Origin: Candidatus Dependentiae bacterium Noda2021
Lineage (GTDB): Bacteria > Babelota > Babeliae > Babelales > Vermiphilaceae
Assembly: GCA_020886235.1 (NCBI GenBank)
Contig: AP025250.1
Span: 248,001 to 312,000, forward strand
Length of the DNA stretch: 64,000 nucleotides
Direction: 5' to 3'
Shown here piece by piece: positions 1 to 9,313 of this stretch. Under the pieces are notes generated by a model, which was not told the origin of the DNA, ran no database searches, and was given only the letters and a program-made list of their open reading frames with translations. Every line of letters begins with the position of its first letter. Within the stretch, counting starts at the first letter, position 1. A program made the position numbers and the translations under genes.

Positions 1-100
1 TACTAATAGCGTTACCAAGCAAAAGTAATGCAGGTAACTCAAAAGGAAATTGCCCAACGGTGTTGCGAATACCATCAGTACCAAATAATTTTTTGTTCAT
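1..100 (-). CDS. glmM: Phosphoglucosamine mutase, N-terminal fragment (cut by window edge)
   Basis: Only the first 33 codons are in the window, read leftwards from the ATG at 98-100. The N-terminus MNKKLFGTDGIRNTVG carries the FGTDGIR motif that opens GlmM proteins. GlmM converts glucosamine-6-phosphate to glucosamine-1-phosphate for UDP-GlcNAc and hence peptidoglycan and lipid A. The catalytic phosphoserine lies beyond the edge and cannot be checked. It follows a CdaR-like and a CdaA-like gene on the same strand, the classic cdaA-cdaR-glmM order of Firmicutes and others, which strongly supports the assignment. No strong ribosome binding site is visible upstream, so it may be translationally coupled. 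Confidence 0.88.
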   Translation of the reverse strand, partial: MNKKLFGTDGIRNTVGQFPFELPALLLLGNAIS

Positions 101-139
101 TTTTTTACTTTTCTGCTGAGTCTATAGATGTATAGTACC

Positions 140-523
140 TCATTTACTTCTTTTTGTTAATGAAGCAACAAGATTGTTTGGTTGAATGTGGCTAATACGT
201 ATTGTCGAGGGTAAAAAAAGATTTTTTTCTGAAGGATAAATATGATTTGGGCCCTGGCGCAAATCAGCCCCATCAATATGAACCGCCAGGGTATCATATT
301 CAACAGCAGCGAGGTCATTGCGACGACCTTTGAGCGCTAACGTTAGTTTTTCAGCACATTCTAGTTGAAAATTATCATTTAAATTGTAAAAGCATACCGG
401 GACGTTAACGCTAATTTCTATAACTTGTTGGCAGCAAAATACTGACCACACAATATACCCCAGTGCCAAAGCGGCGATTTTAAGTGTGAGCTGATTTACT
501 AGTGTTTTTAGTTTTATGGTCAT
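140..523 (-). CDS. cdaR: CdaR-like single YbbR-domain membrane protein
   Basis: A 127-residue protein with one N-terminal membrane segment (about residues 12-30, LTLKIAALALGYIVWSVF) and a short extracytoplasmic beta-rich part. This matches the architecture of a CdaR/YbbR protein cut down to one YbbR repeat; Firmicute CdaR has several. In known systems CdaR binds and modulates the diadenylate cyclase CdaA. Here its start overlaps the end of the CdaA-like gene by 44 nt, and glmM follows 39 nt downstream, so the three are probably co-transcribed. An AAGGAT lies about 9 nt before the ATG. The assignment rests on topology and gene order more than on strong motif identity. Confidence 0.65.
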   Translation of the reverse strand: MTIKLKTLVNQLTLKIAALALGYIVWSVFCCQQVIEISVNVPVCFYNLNDNFQLECAEKLTLALKGRRNDLAAVEYDTLAVHIDGADLRQGPNHIYPSEKNLFLPSTIRISHIQPNNLVASLTKRSK

Positions 524-1268
524 ACTGTTGCGATCCTTTTGCGGCTTTGAGAGATTTATGTAAAAAACTATCTATAATTTCTTGTGTTTGAGAAGCTGTT
601 TTTTTAAAAATTAGCTCTCCAGCGATGACAATATCAAATGTTTGAGTTTGGGTTGAAGTTTTGAAGACTAAAATATTGAGTTGGCTTGTCAAGACATGGG
701 CGTTATCAATCCAATTGACACTCGTCGCCTGAGAGCTGGTAATTGTTACATTAATGCCCTGAAGGTAACCAGTACTATTAAAGAGCAGAAATTTTTCTGA
801 ATCCACCTGGGTACTTGTTCCAATTAATGTAATTAATCCAGGAATAATTTTGACATTTACTGGATAGGGATTGTCGACCAAAGAGCTAATATCATACGCG
901 GTTTGAATTATGCATTGCGTAGATTGATTGTTGTGCAAGCGGAGCATGCACTCTCTGATCAAAATTTTACTCCAGGTGTCATCCGCTGGATTTTCACTAA
1001 ATTTTGTTTTGTGGGCTAAAAAATTTTTTTGTATCTTCTCCTGATGGAGGACTATAAAAAGAGTAATAATAATGGGTGATACGAGTAATAAGAAAAGCAA
1101 AGTATTATTTAAGCTGACAAGGTAGGTTACCAGTAATGATGTTGCATAGATCCAATACATATTAACTGCTTGTTTATTATTGCTCGTAATGAACAATGAG
1201 AGTTTATAAATTATGAATGAAAAAATTAGTATCTCGAATGCATCCTGTAAGCGATACAAAATCAACAT
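480..1268 (-). CDS. cdaA: CdaA-like diadenylate cyclase homologue with degenerate active site
   Basis: A 262-residue protein with three N-terminal membrane segments (about 10-28, 36-52 and 57-75), followed by VLHQEKIQKNF, which aligns with the FQPELRRAL stretch after the CdaA membrane region. The C-terminal part (about 115-240) follows the length and hydrophobic pattern of a DisA_N domain. However, the two motifs that define diadenylate cyclase activity, DGA and RHR, are absent: their expected places read FNSTGYLQG and IDNAHVLTSQ. The gene starts the cdaA-cdaR-glmM operon behind an AGGAG ribosome binding site. I infer a membrane homologue that probably cannot make c-di-AMP and may act structurally or on GlmM. 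The reading frame is intact, so this is not an obvious pseudogene. Confidence 0.65.
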   Translation of the reverse strand: MLILYRLQDAFEILIFSFIIYKLSLFITSNNKQAVNMYWIYATSLLVTYLVSLNNTLLFLLLVSPIIITLFIVLHQEKIQKNFLAHKTKFSENPADDTWSKILIRECMLRLHNNQSTQCIIQTAYDISSLVDNPYPVNVKIIPGLITLIGTSTQVDSEKFLLFNSTGYLQGINVTITSSQATSVNWIDNAHVLTSQLNILVFKTSTQTQTFDIVIAGELIFKKTASQTQEIIDSFLHKSLKAAKGSQQYDHKTKNTSKSAHT

Positions 1269-1360
1269 ACATTACTCCTGTTTTGTGTATTGGCTAAAGA
1301 CAGTTTTATGATCTTCCGTTAATCTGATATTACTATGGCGTATTTTGAGTAAAGGTTTCT

Positions 1361-2361
1361 ATGGAAAAAAATTTAATTGTTTTAACGGGGATCGCCCAAC
1401 CGGTCCATTACATATGGGTCATTATGTAGGGTCATTAGCTAACCGAATTGAACTGCAAAACAAATATCAGCAATATGTTATGGTTGCAGATCTTCAAGCA
1501 TTAACAGACAATATCGATAACCCACAAAAAGTTCACGATAATGTAGTACAAGTAGGTTTAGATTACTTAGCGTGTGGCATTGATCCAAATAAAACAACGT
1601 TTTTTATCCAATCCCTCATACCTCAAATTGCAGAGCTTACTATTTTGTATTTGAATTTAGTTACTGTAAGTAGGCTTAAGCGGAATCCTACAGTAAAAAA
1701 TGAAATTCAACAAAAAGGGTACAAGGAAGATTTGACAGCCGGTTTTTTAATGTACCCCATTCATCAAGTAGCTGATATCACTGTGGTAAAGGCAAATTTA
1801 GTCCCCGTTGGTGATGACCAGCTTCCAATGATTGAGCAAGCTCATGAGATAGTAAGAAATTTTAACCGCATTTATCAAACTAATGCCCTTGTTGAACCAC
1901 AAGCGCTTATTTCAAAAACTTCTCGATTAGTGGGCACAGATGGTAAAGCAAAAATGAGTAAATCCATGGGAAATGCGATTTATTTGTCTGACTCCGCTGA
2001 TGCGGTGGCAAAAAAAGTAATGAGCATGTATACCGATCCACTTCATGTAAAAGTTAGTGATCCAGGCCGCGTTGAAGGTAATGCGGTATTTACCTACTTA
2101 GATGTTTTTGATCCAAATAAAGAAGAAGTTCAATCGCTTAAAGATCATTACAGCAAAGGCGGGCTTGGTGACGTTGTGTTAAAGCGGCGATTAATAGATA
2201 TTTTGAATAATTTTCTTGAGCCTATTCGCATTAAGCGTAGTCAATTAGCTAAAGATCCAGCGTATGTTATGGATGTATTAAAATCTGGGTCGGAAGTTGT
2301 AAGACAAGTTGCAGAAAAAACTATGTCAGATGTACGACATGCAGTTAAATTGAACTATTGA
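1361..2361 (+). CDS. trpS: Tryptophan-tRNA ligase (frame break near the start)
   Basis: Class I aminoacyl-tRNA synthetase that charges tRNA-Trp. The body carries [17 protein letters not shown] (HIGH region), a [10 protein letters not shown] segment and the KMSKS loop ([15 protein letters not shown]). The ATG at 1361, behind AAAGG, encodes [10 protein letters not shown], the expected TrpRS beginning, but in another frame from the rest. One extra G in the run at 1387-1390 would join them into 333 residues, the normal length. Read without correction, the only in-frame start is a TTG at 1345, giving an atypical [12 protein letters not shown] therefore annotate from 1361 with a likely single-base deletion. 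An A AAT TTA heptamer lies in the ATG frame at about 1369-1375, so -1 slippage is a less likely alternative. Confidence 0.9.
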
Positions 2362-2477
2362 TATATTGCGCAATAAAAATAAAAGTAATTTTTAATACGT
2401 AAAAATATTTCAAATATTGAAATATGGCATTCATTTATTTTATACTGAGACTTAAGTATTTAACCATGGGAATAAAC

Positions 2478-3287
2478 ATGAAAAAAAGTTTAAGTCTTAG
2501 TATATTTTTATTTGCGACGCATAGTATTTTTTGCGCAGTGCAAATGTTGGAAATGAGTAATAAGTCAGATCTAAACGCATACGTAAGCGTTCAAACGGTT
2601 AACTCCTCAGCCGATAGCCAAGGAGGCTACCTGGTTTTGAATCAAATATTACCGGGTCAAACGAGACAAATCTCATATGAATTAGATGGATTACCAAAGA
2701 GAATAGGCATTTCTCTTGGCTATAAGCCAAACTCTTGGGCAGATTTAAATACCTATTTAATTAATGCACGTAAAGCCGAGCGTGGCATGCAGTTTGTCAT
2801 TGCGCCAGTAAAGGCTAATTTAAAAACTCTGACACTCGTTAAAAGTGGACCTTACGTTAACGGTATACTAGCACGGGATTTTATATTATATCCAATTTCT
2901 AATGCTGCCATAGCTAACAATGTGACGGCCCTTGATATCACTAAAGAAAAGCAATCTGAAGTCAGCGCGCCGCCATCGTATAGACCCTTACCGCCTGTGC
3001 AACCTATTACTAAACCACAAGAAACGCTGATGAACACTAATGATTTAACAGCGCCGCAAAAACGCGACTATGTTAAAAATTTATTGAGTGAGATAAGAAA
3101 TTTGACGCCGTCCAATAAACCACTCTGGGATAAAATGACCCGTGAAGAGCTTTCACAAGAATACTTTAGGTTATCTAATGAACTTGAACATAATGAGTTT
3201 GCAGACGACGTTTCTTATGCAGATGCTCAATTTAAACAGTTATTTGCTGATATAGAGTATGTCCGTCGTTTACTACAAAATAAGTAA
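2478..3287 (+). CDS. Secreted protein of unknown function
   Basis: A 269-residue protein with a clear signal peptide (MKKSLSLSIFLFATHSIFCA, cleavage probably after SIFCA). I chose the ATG at 2478 over an upstream in-frame one because MKKS starts the signal peptide. The mature N-terminal part (VQMLEMSNKSDLNAYVSVQ) looks like a beta-rich domain and loosely resembles the FELxNRS opening of the three tandem proteins at 46665-48379. A proline-rich linker (PPSYRPLPPVQP, about residues 168-180) leads to a C-terminal helical part rich in charged residues. I do not recognise a named family. The next gene starts 10 nt downstream, so the two are likely co-expressed. Confidence 0.7.
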   Translation: MKKSLSLSIFLFATHSIFCAVQMLEMSNKSDLNAYVSVQTVNSSADSQGGYLVLNQILPGQTRQISYELDGLPKRIGISLGYKPNSWADLNTYLINARKAERGMQFVIAPVKANLKTLTLVKSGPYVNGILARDFILYPISNAAIANNVTALDITKEKQSEVSAPPSYRPLPPVQPITKPQETLMNTNDLTAPQKRDYVKNLLSEIRNLTPSNKPLWDKMTREELSQEYFRLSNELEHNEFADDVSYADAQFKQLFADIEYVRRLLQNK

Positions 3288-3297
3288 TGAGTGTACT

Positions 3298-3885
3298 ATG
3301 AAATTATTTAAATCACATAATAATGTTTTGGTAAAATTAGGAACCCTAGTTTTTTTTGGATTGTTGATTGGGATCACCTTTTTTTACTTGCTACGAAATA
3401 CAAAGCAATCATTTGCAGAGCAAATGAGCGTAGACGTTGAGCAACTTGCAGCAACATTTAAAAAAATTGATGAAACTGCCGTGATCCTGGATTTTAATAG
3501 CCCAAAGAGCGTAATCAACTTCCTTAATGTCAAGAAAGGTGGATTTGTTGGCTCAGAGGTAGGACCAATGAATTTAGTTCGTCCTGATAAATGGCAAGGT
3601 CCTTACTTTTTGGACAATCCCATGATACAAAACAAAGAATATCAGGTTGTCAGAACAAAGACGGGGTATTATATAGTTCCTGGCGATGGTGTGATTTTGC
3701 CGAACGGTAAAGTAATGGGTAAAGACTTAATCTTAGATGATGCAACAGATATTGAATCACTTATACAAAATGGTAATACACTAAATTACCAACGAAGACC
3801 ATTAGCTGCGTTTATTCCTACCGCATCTGCACGTATTTCAAAACTAGCTAATGATCTTATCATCACAGATCAAGAAATGAATTAA
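3298..3885 (+). CDS. Single-pass membrane-anchored protein of unknown function
   Basis: A 195-residue protein with one N-terminal membrane segment (about 11-31, VLVKLGTLVFFGLLIGITFFY) and a soluble, probably extracytoplasmic remainder. The middle contains KWQGPYFLDNP and GYYIVPGDGVILPNGK; the WxGPY...P wording recalls the C-terminal part of type II secretion pseudopilins, but there is no prepilin peptidase site, so I treat the likeness as weak. The ATG at 3298 was preferred to an upstream in-frame GTG at 3289 and to one inside the previous gene. It follows the secreted protein at 2478 by 10 nt. Its 3' end overlaps the convergent pcrA gene by 4 nt. Confidence 0.65.
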   Translation: MKLFKSHNNVLVKLGTLVFFGLLIGITFFYLLRNTKQSFAEQMSVDVEQLAATFKKIDETAVILDFNSPKSVINFLNVKKGGFVGSEVGPMNLVRPDKWQGPYFLDNPMIQNKEYQVVRTKTGYYIVPGDGVILPNGKVMGKDLILDDATDIESLIQNGNTLNYQRRPLAAFIPTASARISKLANDLIITDQEMN

Positions 3886-6136
3886 ACAACTTGTATAAAA
3901 CGTGCATCAATTTTTTTTGTTCCTGTTTTAAATTGCACCGTTAAATGGCAATTTTTATCAGATCTTATTTCAACATCTTTAATAATTCCCATGCCAAACG
4001 TTTCATGGCATACCGGTTGGTTTTTTTTCCACAAAACACCAACCGAAGCCTCTTTCTTGACAATTTTTTGAGCGGGTTGTGCCCTAAAAGAACTGGATGT
4101 TGCAGGTTTTTGCACATGAGGATTATGTACCCCAACCCCCGATAACCATTCAGAAAAATAATTGCTGAAATCCTTTTGTTGCCAATAAGAGCAGTCTTGA
4201 GCTGGCAGCAAGCGTCCAGGGATTTCCCCATGAAGCGTGATGATCGTTGATCCGTCATTGTTCCAAAAGTATAACGATAGCGACAATGAGTAATTAAAAT
4301 TCTCTCTTCAGCCCGGGTGATGCCTACATAAAATAAGCGTCGTTCTTCTTCAACTTGTTCTTCGTTGGTTAAAGAACGGGTACTCGGTAGCATCCCTTCT
4401 TCTAAGCCGGTGAGAATTACGGTATTAAATTCAAGTCCTTTGGCAGCGTGCAGTGTCATTAAAAGTACTGGGTTGTTGCCTTGAGAGTCTTCTTTGCGAT
4501 AATGTTCTTGCATAAGAGCAACTTCATCAAGAAACTGAGCAATTGTTTTTATTCCCGTGGAATGTAGGTGATGTAAAGCACCGATAAGTTCTTTGATGTT
4601 TTCTATACGGATTATTGCCTCTTGGGGTTCATACTCTTCTTTTAAAAATGAGTAGTAGTTGGTTCTCTGAAGTATATGTTCTACCGCTTTTTCAGGAGAA
4701 CTCTGCAGATCAATGGCTTCAAAAATATCAATAAATGCGATCAGGGATTGTTGTTTAACTTTAGTGAGAAGATTTTCCTGAATAAGTTTTTGTGCCACGT
4801 CTTTAAAACTTAAAAATGGTTCTAAAGACCAGCGACTGTGGAATAATTCTTCAAATTGTGCACCTAGTCCTCGTAGTGGAGAATTAATCACGCGCAGGAA
4901 TGACGGTCGGTCAAAAGGGTTAATGCTTAGCTTTAAGTAGCCTAAAATATCTTTTATTTCTTTGCGTTCATAGAATTGAACACCGCCTACTATTTTATAG
5001 GGAATGCTATGTTTAATAAGCGCTTCTTCGATGGCACGTGATTGAAAATGAGTGCGATACAATACTGCAACTGAATCGAGTGTTTTATTTTTTAATGTAA
5101 TAGATTTTAACAATTGCGCGATGGCTTCTGCCTCTTGATATTCGGATAAGCAAACAAGAGCACGTGCTCTATCATTGCCTTTCTTTTCAGACCATAATCG
5201 TTTAGGATTGCGTGTGTTGTTGTGTTCAATAACGTGGTTTGCTATGTCTAATATGGGTTGTGCAGAGCGATAATTTTGCTCAATTGTTATAATTTCTGTG
5301 TTCTTAAAATCTTTGGTGAAATTAAGAATGTTGGCTACTGTAGCACCGCGCCAAGAGTATATTGACTGATCTTCATCGCCAACCACGCAAACTGAGTCAA
5401 TAGTAAATTGCTTATCATTACCAAGAGCGATGTATTTAAGCAGTTCGTGTTGAACGATATTAGTATCCTGGTACTCATCTACTAATAAGTGGCGTATCGT
5501 ATGTTGTAAACTATTTCTAAACAATGAATTTTTCTTAAGCAGCGAGACTGTTTGTAGTAATAGGTCATCAAAATCAAGCGTTTTACTAAGCGTCTTTTCG
5601 TGTTCGTATGCTCGATAAATTTCCTCAATCATTTTGTTGTTTGCAAGATCGTATTGTATGCCATGCAGAGATTGATTTTTAATCTGTGAAATCTGATATG
5701 ACAATTGTTTAGCCGTAATTTTTTTATTAAGACCATTTCTGGTTATTATACCTTGCAAAATCTTATGTTGATCATCTTCATCTAAGATCGAAATAAAAGG
5801 ATTATCTAGTAAGTGTGCGTGTTTTTTTAAAAGTCTCAAGCAGTATGAATGGAACGTGCCAATAAAGGGAAGCATTTTTGAACTTCCAAGAAATTGTTCT
5901 ATTCGTTCTTTCATTTCTCGCGCTGCTTTATTGGTAAAAGTTAAAGCAACGATCTCATGAGGCTGAACGTCATGATTTATCATTAAATGTGCAATACGTG
6001 CGGTGATAACTCGAGTTTTTCCAGAACCGGCACCAGCAACCACCAAAAGAGGCCCCTTAATTGTTGTTACTGCTTTTTCTTGGGCAGGGTTTAGTTTATT
6101 AGAAATAAAATCATTAAAGGTAGTTTGCTCATTCAT
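3882..6136 (-). CDS. pcrA: UvrD/PcrA superfamily 1 DNA helicase (frame break near the C-terminus)
   Basis: ATP-dependent 3'-5' DNA helicase for repair and for removing proteins from DNA. Seen motifs include Walker A (AGAGSGKTRVI), motif Ia (TFTNKAAREM), motif II (VDEYQDTN), motif III (GDEDQSIYSWRGA), motif IV (EQNYRS), motif V (TLHAAKGLEF) and motif VI (EERRLFYVGITRAEERI). The frame breaks after SSRFMG: the expected EIPGRLLP continues in the next frame through a Tudor-like PcrA C-terminus (FGMGIIKDVE, ending at 3882). One extra base in the CCCC at 4226-4229 restores a 751-residue protein. Without it the C-terminal 100 residues would be lost. The start MNEQTTFNDF is well placed before the helicase core. 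Confidence 0.92.
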
Positions 6137-6191
6137 GTGATACTCATAAGATTATAATCAAAGCTAATTAATATTGAGTTTTTTTATCGCA

Positions 6192-6575
6192 TCATTTTTT
6201 TTGTAAAACAAAACTTAGGACGCTTATAACAGCGCATAAAATTGAACCCCAGGCGATATCTATTAGCACAACAGAAAGAGGCCAACTTGCTAAATAAATA
6301 TAGTTAGTTAACTCGTAAACGCTGTACAGCAAAAATCCATACAAAGCTCCATTTAACAAAGCATTACTCCAGTTTGTAGAAAGCGGTAATGCAAAATAAT
6401 ATATGCCAAAAACAATGAGAACCCACACTATGATACCTAGCCACACAAGGGGCTGGGTTCGTGTTGCGGGTATAGCCTTGGTATAAAAATCTTTCATGAG
6501 AACACCAAGCCAGGTGACATCCAAAGCAATAAATGTAGCAAGGCTTATTAAAAAAGAAGTAACAATATTCATCAC
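6192..6575 (-). CDS. DUF2177-type small membrane protein
   Basis: A 127-residue protein with four predicted membrane segments. It begins FLISLATFIALDVTWLGVL and contains RTQPLVWLGIIVWVLIVFGI, NALLNGALYGFLLYSVYELT and ATNY-like (ELTNYIYLASWP) followed by DIAWGSILCAV. This arrangement matches the DUF2177 family (conserved small bacterial membrane proteins of unknown function), where the D-x-x-W pairs near the ends and the G-ALYG-x-x-x-Y core are typical. Two adjacent ATG codons are possible starts (6575 or 6572). It lies between pcrA and hflX on the same strand with about 55-60 nt on either side. Confidence 0.7.
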   Translation of the reverse strand: MMNIVTSFLISLATFIALDVTWLGVLMKDFYTKAIPATRTQPLVWLGIIVWVLIVFGIYYFALPLSTNWSNALLNGALYGFLLYSVYELTNYIYLASWPLSVVLIDIAWGSILCAVISVLSFVLQKK

Positions 6576-6633
6576 AACCTCGTAGAGTAAAACTGATAAT
6601 AACTATACTAAGAGCTAATGTAATCAAAAGTGA

Positions 6634-7749
6634 TTATTTTTGAAACTGTTCAGTATAGTTACGTATGTAGTTTATCAAAGGCTCTAAGCCTTCTTTATTG
6701 TGAGCATTAACCAGCACGTGAGGTGTATACTTTGTAACCTTGCTTTCTAGGTCAATTGAACTATCTACTTTATCAATTTTATTAAATGTATAGAGCATTG
6801 GCTTATCTATTTCCAGCTCTTTTAATATTTCAAGCACTGTTTTAATATGCAATTCCCAGTTAGCGTCATCAATATCAATAACGTGGAGTAATAAATCTGC
6901 GTGCTCTAATTCAGAGAGCGTTGATTTAAATGCTTCAATGAGCTGGTGCGGCAAGCGTTGTATAAATCCAACGGTGTCAGAAATTAATGCTTTTTTCTTA
7001 CCATCTATATAAAGCTCGCGTGTGGTAGTTTCAAGCGTTGCAAATAGTTTATCTTCGGCCAATACACTACTTTTAGTTAACGCGTTTAAAATTGTAGACT
7101 TACCTGCGTTAGTATAACCAATAAGACAGATCAGGGGGATATTGCTTGCAAGGCGTCGTTTGCGTTGCGTTTGTCGCGCAGTATGTAATTTTTCTAGCTG
7201 TCGTTTGATTTTTAACACAGCATTTTCAATGTGGCGCGTTTCACGCTCTTTGATAGTTTCACCGGGACCTTTGTTTCCTATTTTTCCCGCTTGCTGCGAA
7301 AGAAATATTCCTTGGCCTGAAAGGCGAGATTTGTCGAATTGAAGCATGGCAATTTCAACTTGAAGCTTACCTTCAGCGGATGTAGCAGATTTTTCAAAAA
7401 TTTCCAAAATCAGCCGCGTTCTATCATAAATCTTGCACTGAAGCATTTCGCTGAGATTGCGTTCTTGTTGAACGGTCAGGGGCTCAGAAATAATAACTTC
7501 TTCAATTTCAAGTTTATCGCATAGTTCTTTTATTTGTTGCAGTTTTCCTTGTGTAAGAAAATAACCCGCATCGATTTCGCGCAATGTTATAAACTGAACT
7601 TCGTCATAGTGTGTTCTATTGGATTTAACTAGGTTTATAAATTCATCAAAATATGAATTTATATCGATGTTGCGATTATAGGGAGCTTGTATCCCCAACA
7701 GAAGGGTTTTAGGATACTGTTCGGTTATGTATTCTTTTTTGATAGCCAT
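6634..7749 (-). CDS. hflX: HflX ribosome-associated GTPase
   Basis: HflX binds the 50S subunit and splits stalled or stress-inactivated ribosomes. The 371-residue protein has the HflX N-terminal domain (DAGYFLTQGKLQQIK and DRTRLILEIFEKSATSAEGK), the glycine-rich linker (GPGETIKERETR) and a G domain: G1 GYTNAGKST, the TTT of G2 (FATLETTTRE), G3 DTVGFIQRLP and G4 NKID. The short C-terminal extension matches the compact bacterial forms. The start MAIKKEYITEQY has only a weak ribosome binding site. It is divergent from ffh, with 192 nt between them that must hold both promoters; I see no convincing promoter boxes there. Confidence 0.95.
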   Translation of the reverse strand: MAIKKEYITEQYPKTLLLGIQAPYNRNIDINSYFDEFINLVKSNRTHYDEVQFITLREIDAGYFLTQGKLQQIKELCDKLEIEEVIISEPLTVQQERNLSEMLQCKIYDRTRLILEIFEKSATSAEGKLQVEIAMLQFDKSRLSGQGIFLSQQAGKIGNKGPGETIKERETRHIENAVLKIKRQLEKLHTARQTQRKRRLASNIPLICLIGYTNAGKSTILNALTKSSVLAEDKLFATLETTTRELYIDGKKKALISDTVGFIQRLPHQLIEAFKSTLSELEHADLLLHVIDIDDANWELHIKTVLEILKELEIDKPMLYTFNKIDKVDSSIDLESKVTKYTPHVLVNAHNKEGLEPLINYIRNYTEQFQK

Positions 7750-7942
7750 GGATTAACTCATTTTTTGCTTTAATAATACCATACTTTTAATGATGTTAAC
7801 AGTCGCAATATTTTAAGTTGTGACTAATAGCCATTAAGGGAAACCCGGTAAAACTCATAAATCAACGTTTTATATATAGTGTTTATGCTATTTTTTGTTA
7901 CAATTGATAAGAACTATCAGTAATAAACAGGAAAATTAGAAT

Positions 7943-9274
7943 ATGTTTGACTTTTTGAGCTCAAAATTTTCATCTATATTTAATAAATTCACCGGTAAAA
8001 ATACCTTGACGCAAGTAGATGTGGATACAGCTTTATTTCAGGTTAAAGAAGCATTGCTTGAAGCTGATGTGCCCTATCAGTTAGTTGACCAGTTTTGCAC
8101 TGAAATTAATAAAGATGTAATTGGACAAAAGCTTATTGGCTCAGTAAAGCCAAATGAACAACTAATTAAGGTTGTTCATGATCGAATGGTTTCCTTTTTA
8201 GGTGGAAAACAGGATATTCCATTCTCCTTTCAAATTCCATCTATCATAATGGTATTGGGGCTCCAAGGATCAGGTAAAACAACTTCTATTGCAAAAATCG
8301 CTCACTTTATTCAAAAAGAAGCCCAGCAAAAGGGGAAAAAGCGTACTATTTTGCTCGCTTCAATTGATTTTTATCGCCCTGCGGCGGTCGATCAGTTGGA
8401 AGTAGTAGCCGGTAAAGCCGGGGTCGCTTTTTATCGTGCTATAAGCTCCGATCCAGTTCAGGCAGCTAAAGAAATTTACAACTATTACAAGCAAGAAAAA
8501 TTTGAATTCTTATTCCTTGATACTGCTGGTCGTTTGCATATTGATAGTCACATGATCGAAGAATTAAGAAGAGTAGAAGCAGCTATTGAACCGCGCTATA
8601 AATTACTAGTTTTAGATGCTATGACGGGCCAAGAGTCTTTTGCCGTTGCTCAAGCATTTGAGCAAAGCTTAGGGTTTAGCCATGCTATGCTTAGTAAGCT
8701 CGACAGTGACACTCGAGGTGGTGCTGCATTTGCATTTAGGTATGCCCTAAAGAAGCCAATACTTTTTGCCGGAATAGGGGAAAAGGTGGACGATATCGAG
8801 CGATTTTATCCTGAAAGAATGGCGGGCCGCATATTAGGAATGGGCGACGTGCTTACCCTTGTTGAAAAAGCTAATGAAAAAATTAAAGAGTCTGAGCAAG
8901 AGCGATTAGCAAAAGCTTTTAATAAAGGCAAGCTAACGCTACAAGATTTTGCTGAACAGATTGAAATGATGAATAAAATTGGTTCAATGTCTCACATACT
9001 TAAATACATTCCAGGTGTTAATAAGCAAAATATTTCATCAGATATGATTGAAAAAGGTGAAGTAGAATTAAAGAAATTTCGAGCAATAATTCAATCCATG
9101 ACGTTAAAAGAGCGATCTAATCAGGTTGTAATCGATCCGTCACGTAAATTAAGAATTGCTCGTGGAGCGGGAGTCTCTCAGCAAGATATAAATACCTTGT
9201 TAGACCGCTTTGAACAAAGTCAACAATATGTTAAACTACTAAAGAAATTTGGACGTTTTCCCAATCTCTTTTAG
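7943..9274 (+). CDS. ffh: Signal recognition particle GTPase Ffh
   Basis: Ffh binds signal sequences of nascent membrane and secreted proteins and, with SRP RNA and FtsY, delivers ribosomes to SecYEG. The 443-residue protein has the N domain (about 1-85), the G domain with GLQGSGKTTSIAK, DTAGRLHIDS and the SKLDSDTRGGAA stretch, and a methionine-rich M domain starting near EQIEMMNKIGSMSHIL. Length and order are standard. An AGGAAAATTAGAAT leads to the ATG. It opens an ffh-rpsP-trmD-rplS cluster, a common arrangement joining SRP, tRNA modification and ribosome genes. I found no SRP RNA gene in the window. Confidence 0.96.
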   Translation: MFDFLSSKFSSIFNKFTGKNTLTQVDVDTALFQVKEALLEADVPYQLVDQFCTEINKDVIGQKLIGSVKPNEQLIKVVHDRMVSFLGGKQDIPFSFQIPSIIMVLGLQGSGKTTSIAKIAHFIQKEAQQKGKKRTILLASIDFYRPAAVDQLEVVAGKAGVAFYRAISSDPVQAAKEIYNYYKQEKFEFLFLDTAGRLHIDSHMIEELRRVEAAIEPRYKLLVLDAMTGQESFAVAQAFEQSLGFSHAMLSKLDSDTRGGAAFAFRYALKKPILFAGIGEKVDDIERFYPERMAGRILGMGDVLTLVEKANEKIKESEQERLAKAFNKGKLTLQDFAEQIEMMNKIGSMSHILKYIPGVNKQNISSDMIEKGEVELKKFRAIIQSMTLKERSNQVVIDPSRKLRIARGAGVSQQDINTLLDRFEQSQQYVKLLKKFGRFPNLF

Positions 9275-9313
9275 TTATTTTTGATTAATTACCTTATAGT
9301 TGAAGGATTTTCT

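Noticed and set aside
2364-2375. Perfect 12-bp palindrome TATTGCGCAATA downstream of trpS
   Set aside because: Short, with no hairpin loop or T-run and no second copy seen nearby; probably chance in AT-rich DNA.
3298-3885. Identification as a type II secretion pseudopilin from the WxGPY...P phrase
   Set aside because: No prepilin leader cleavage site and no other secretion genes nearby, so kept as unknown.
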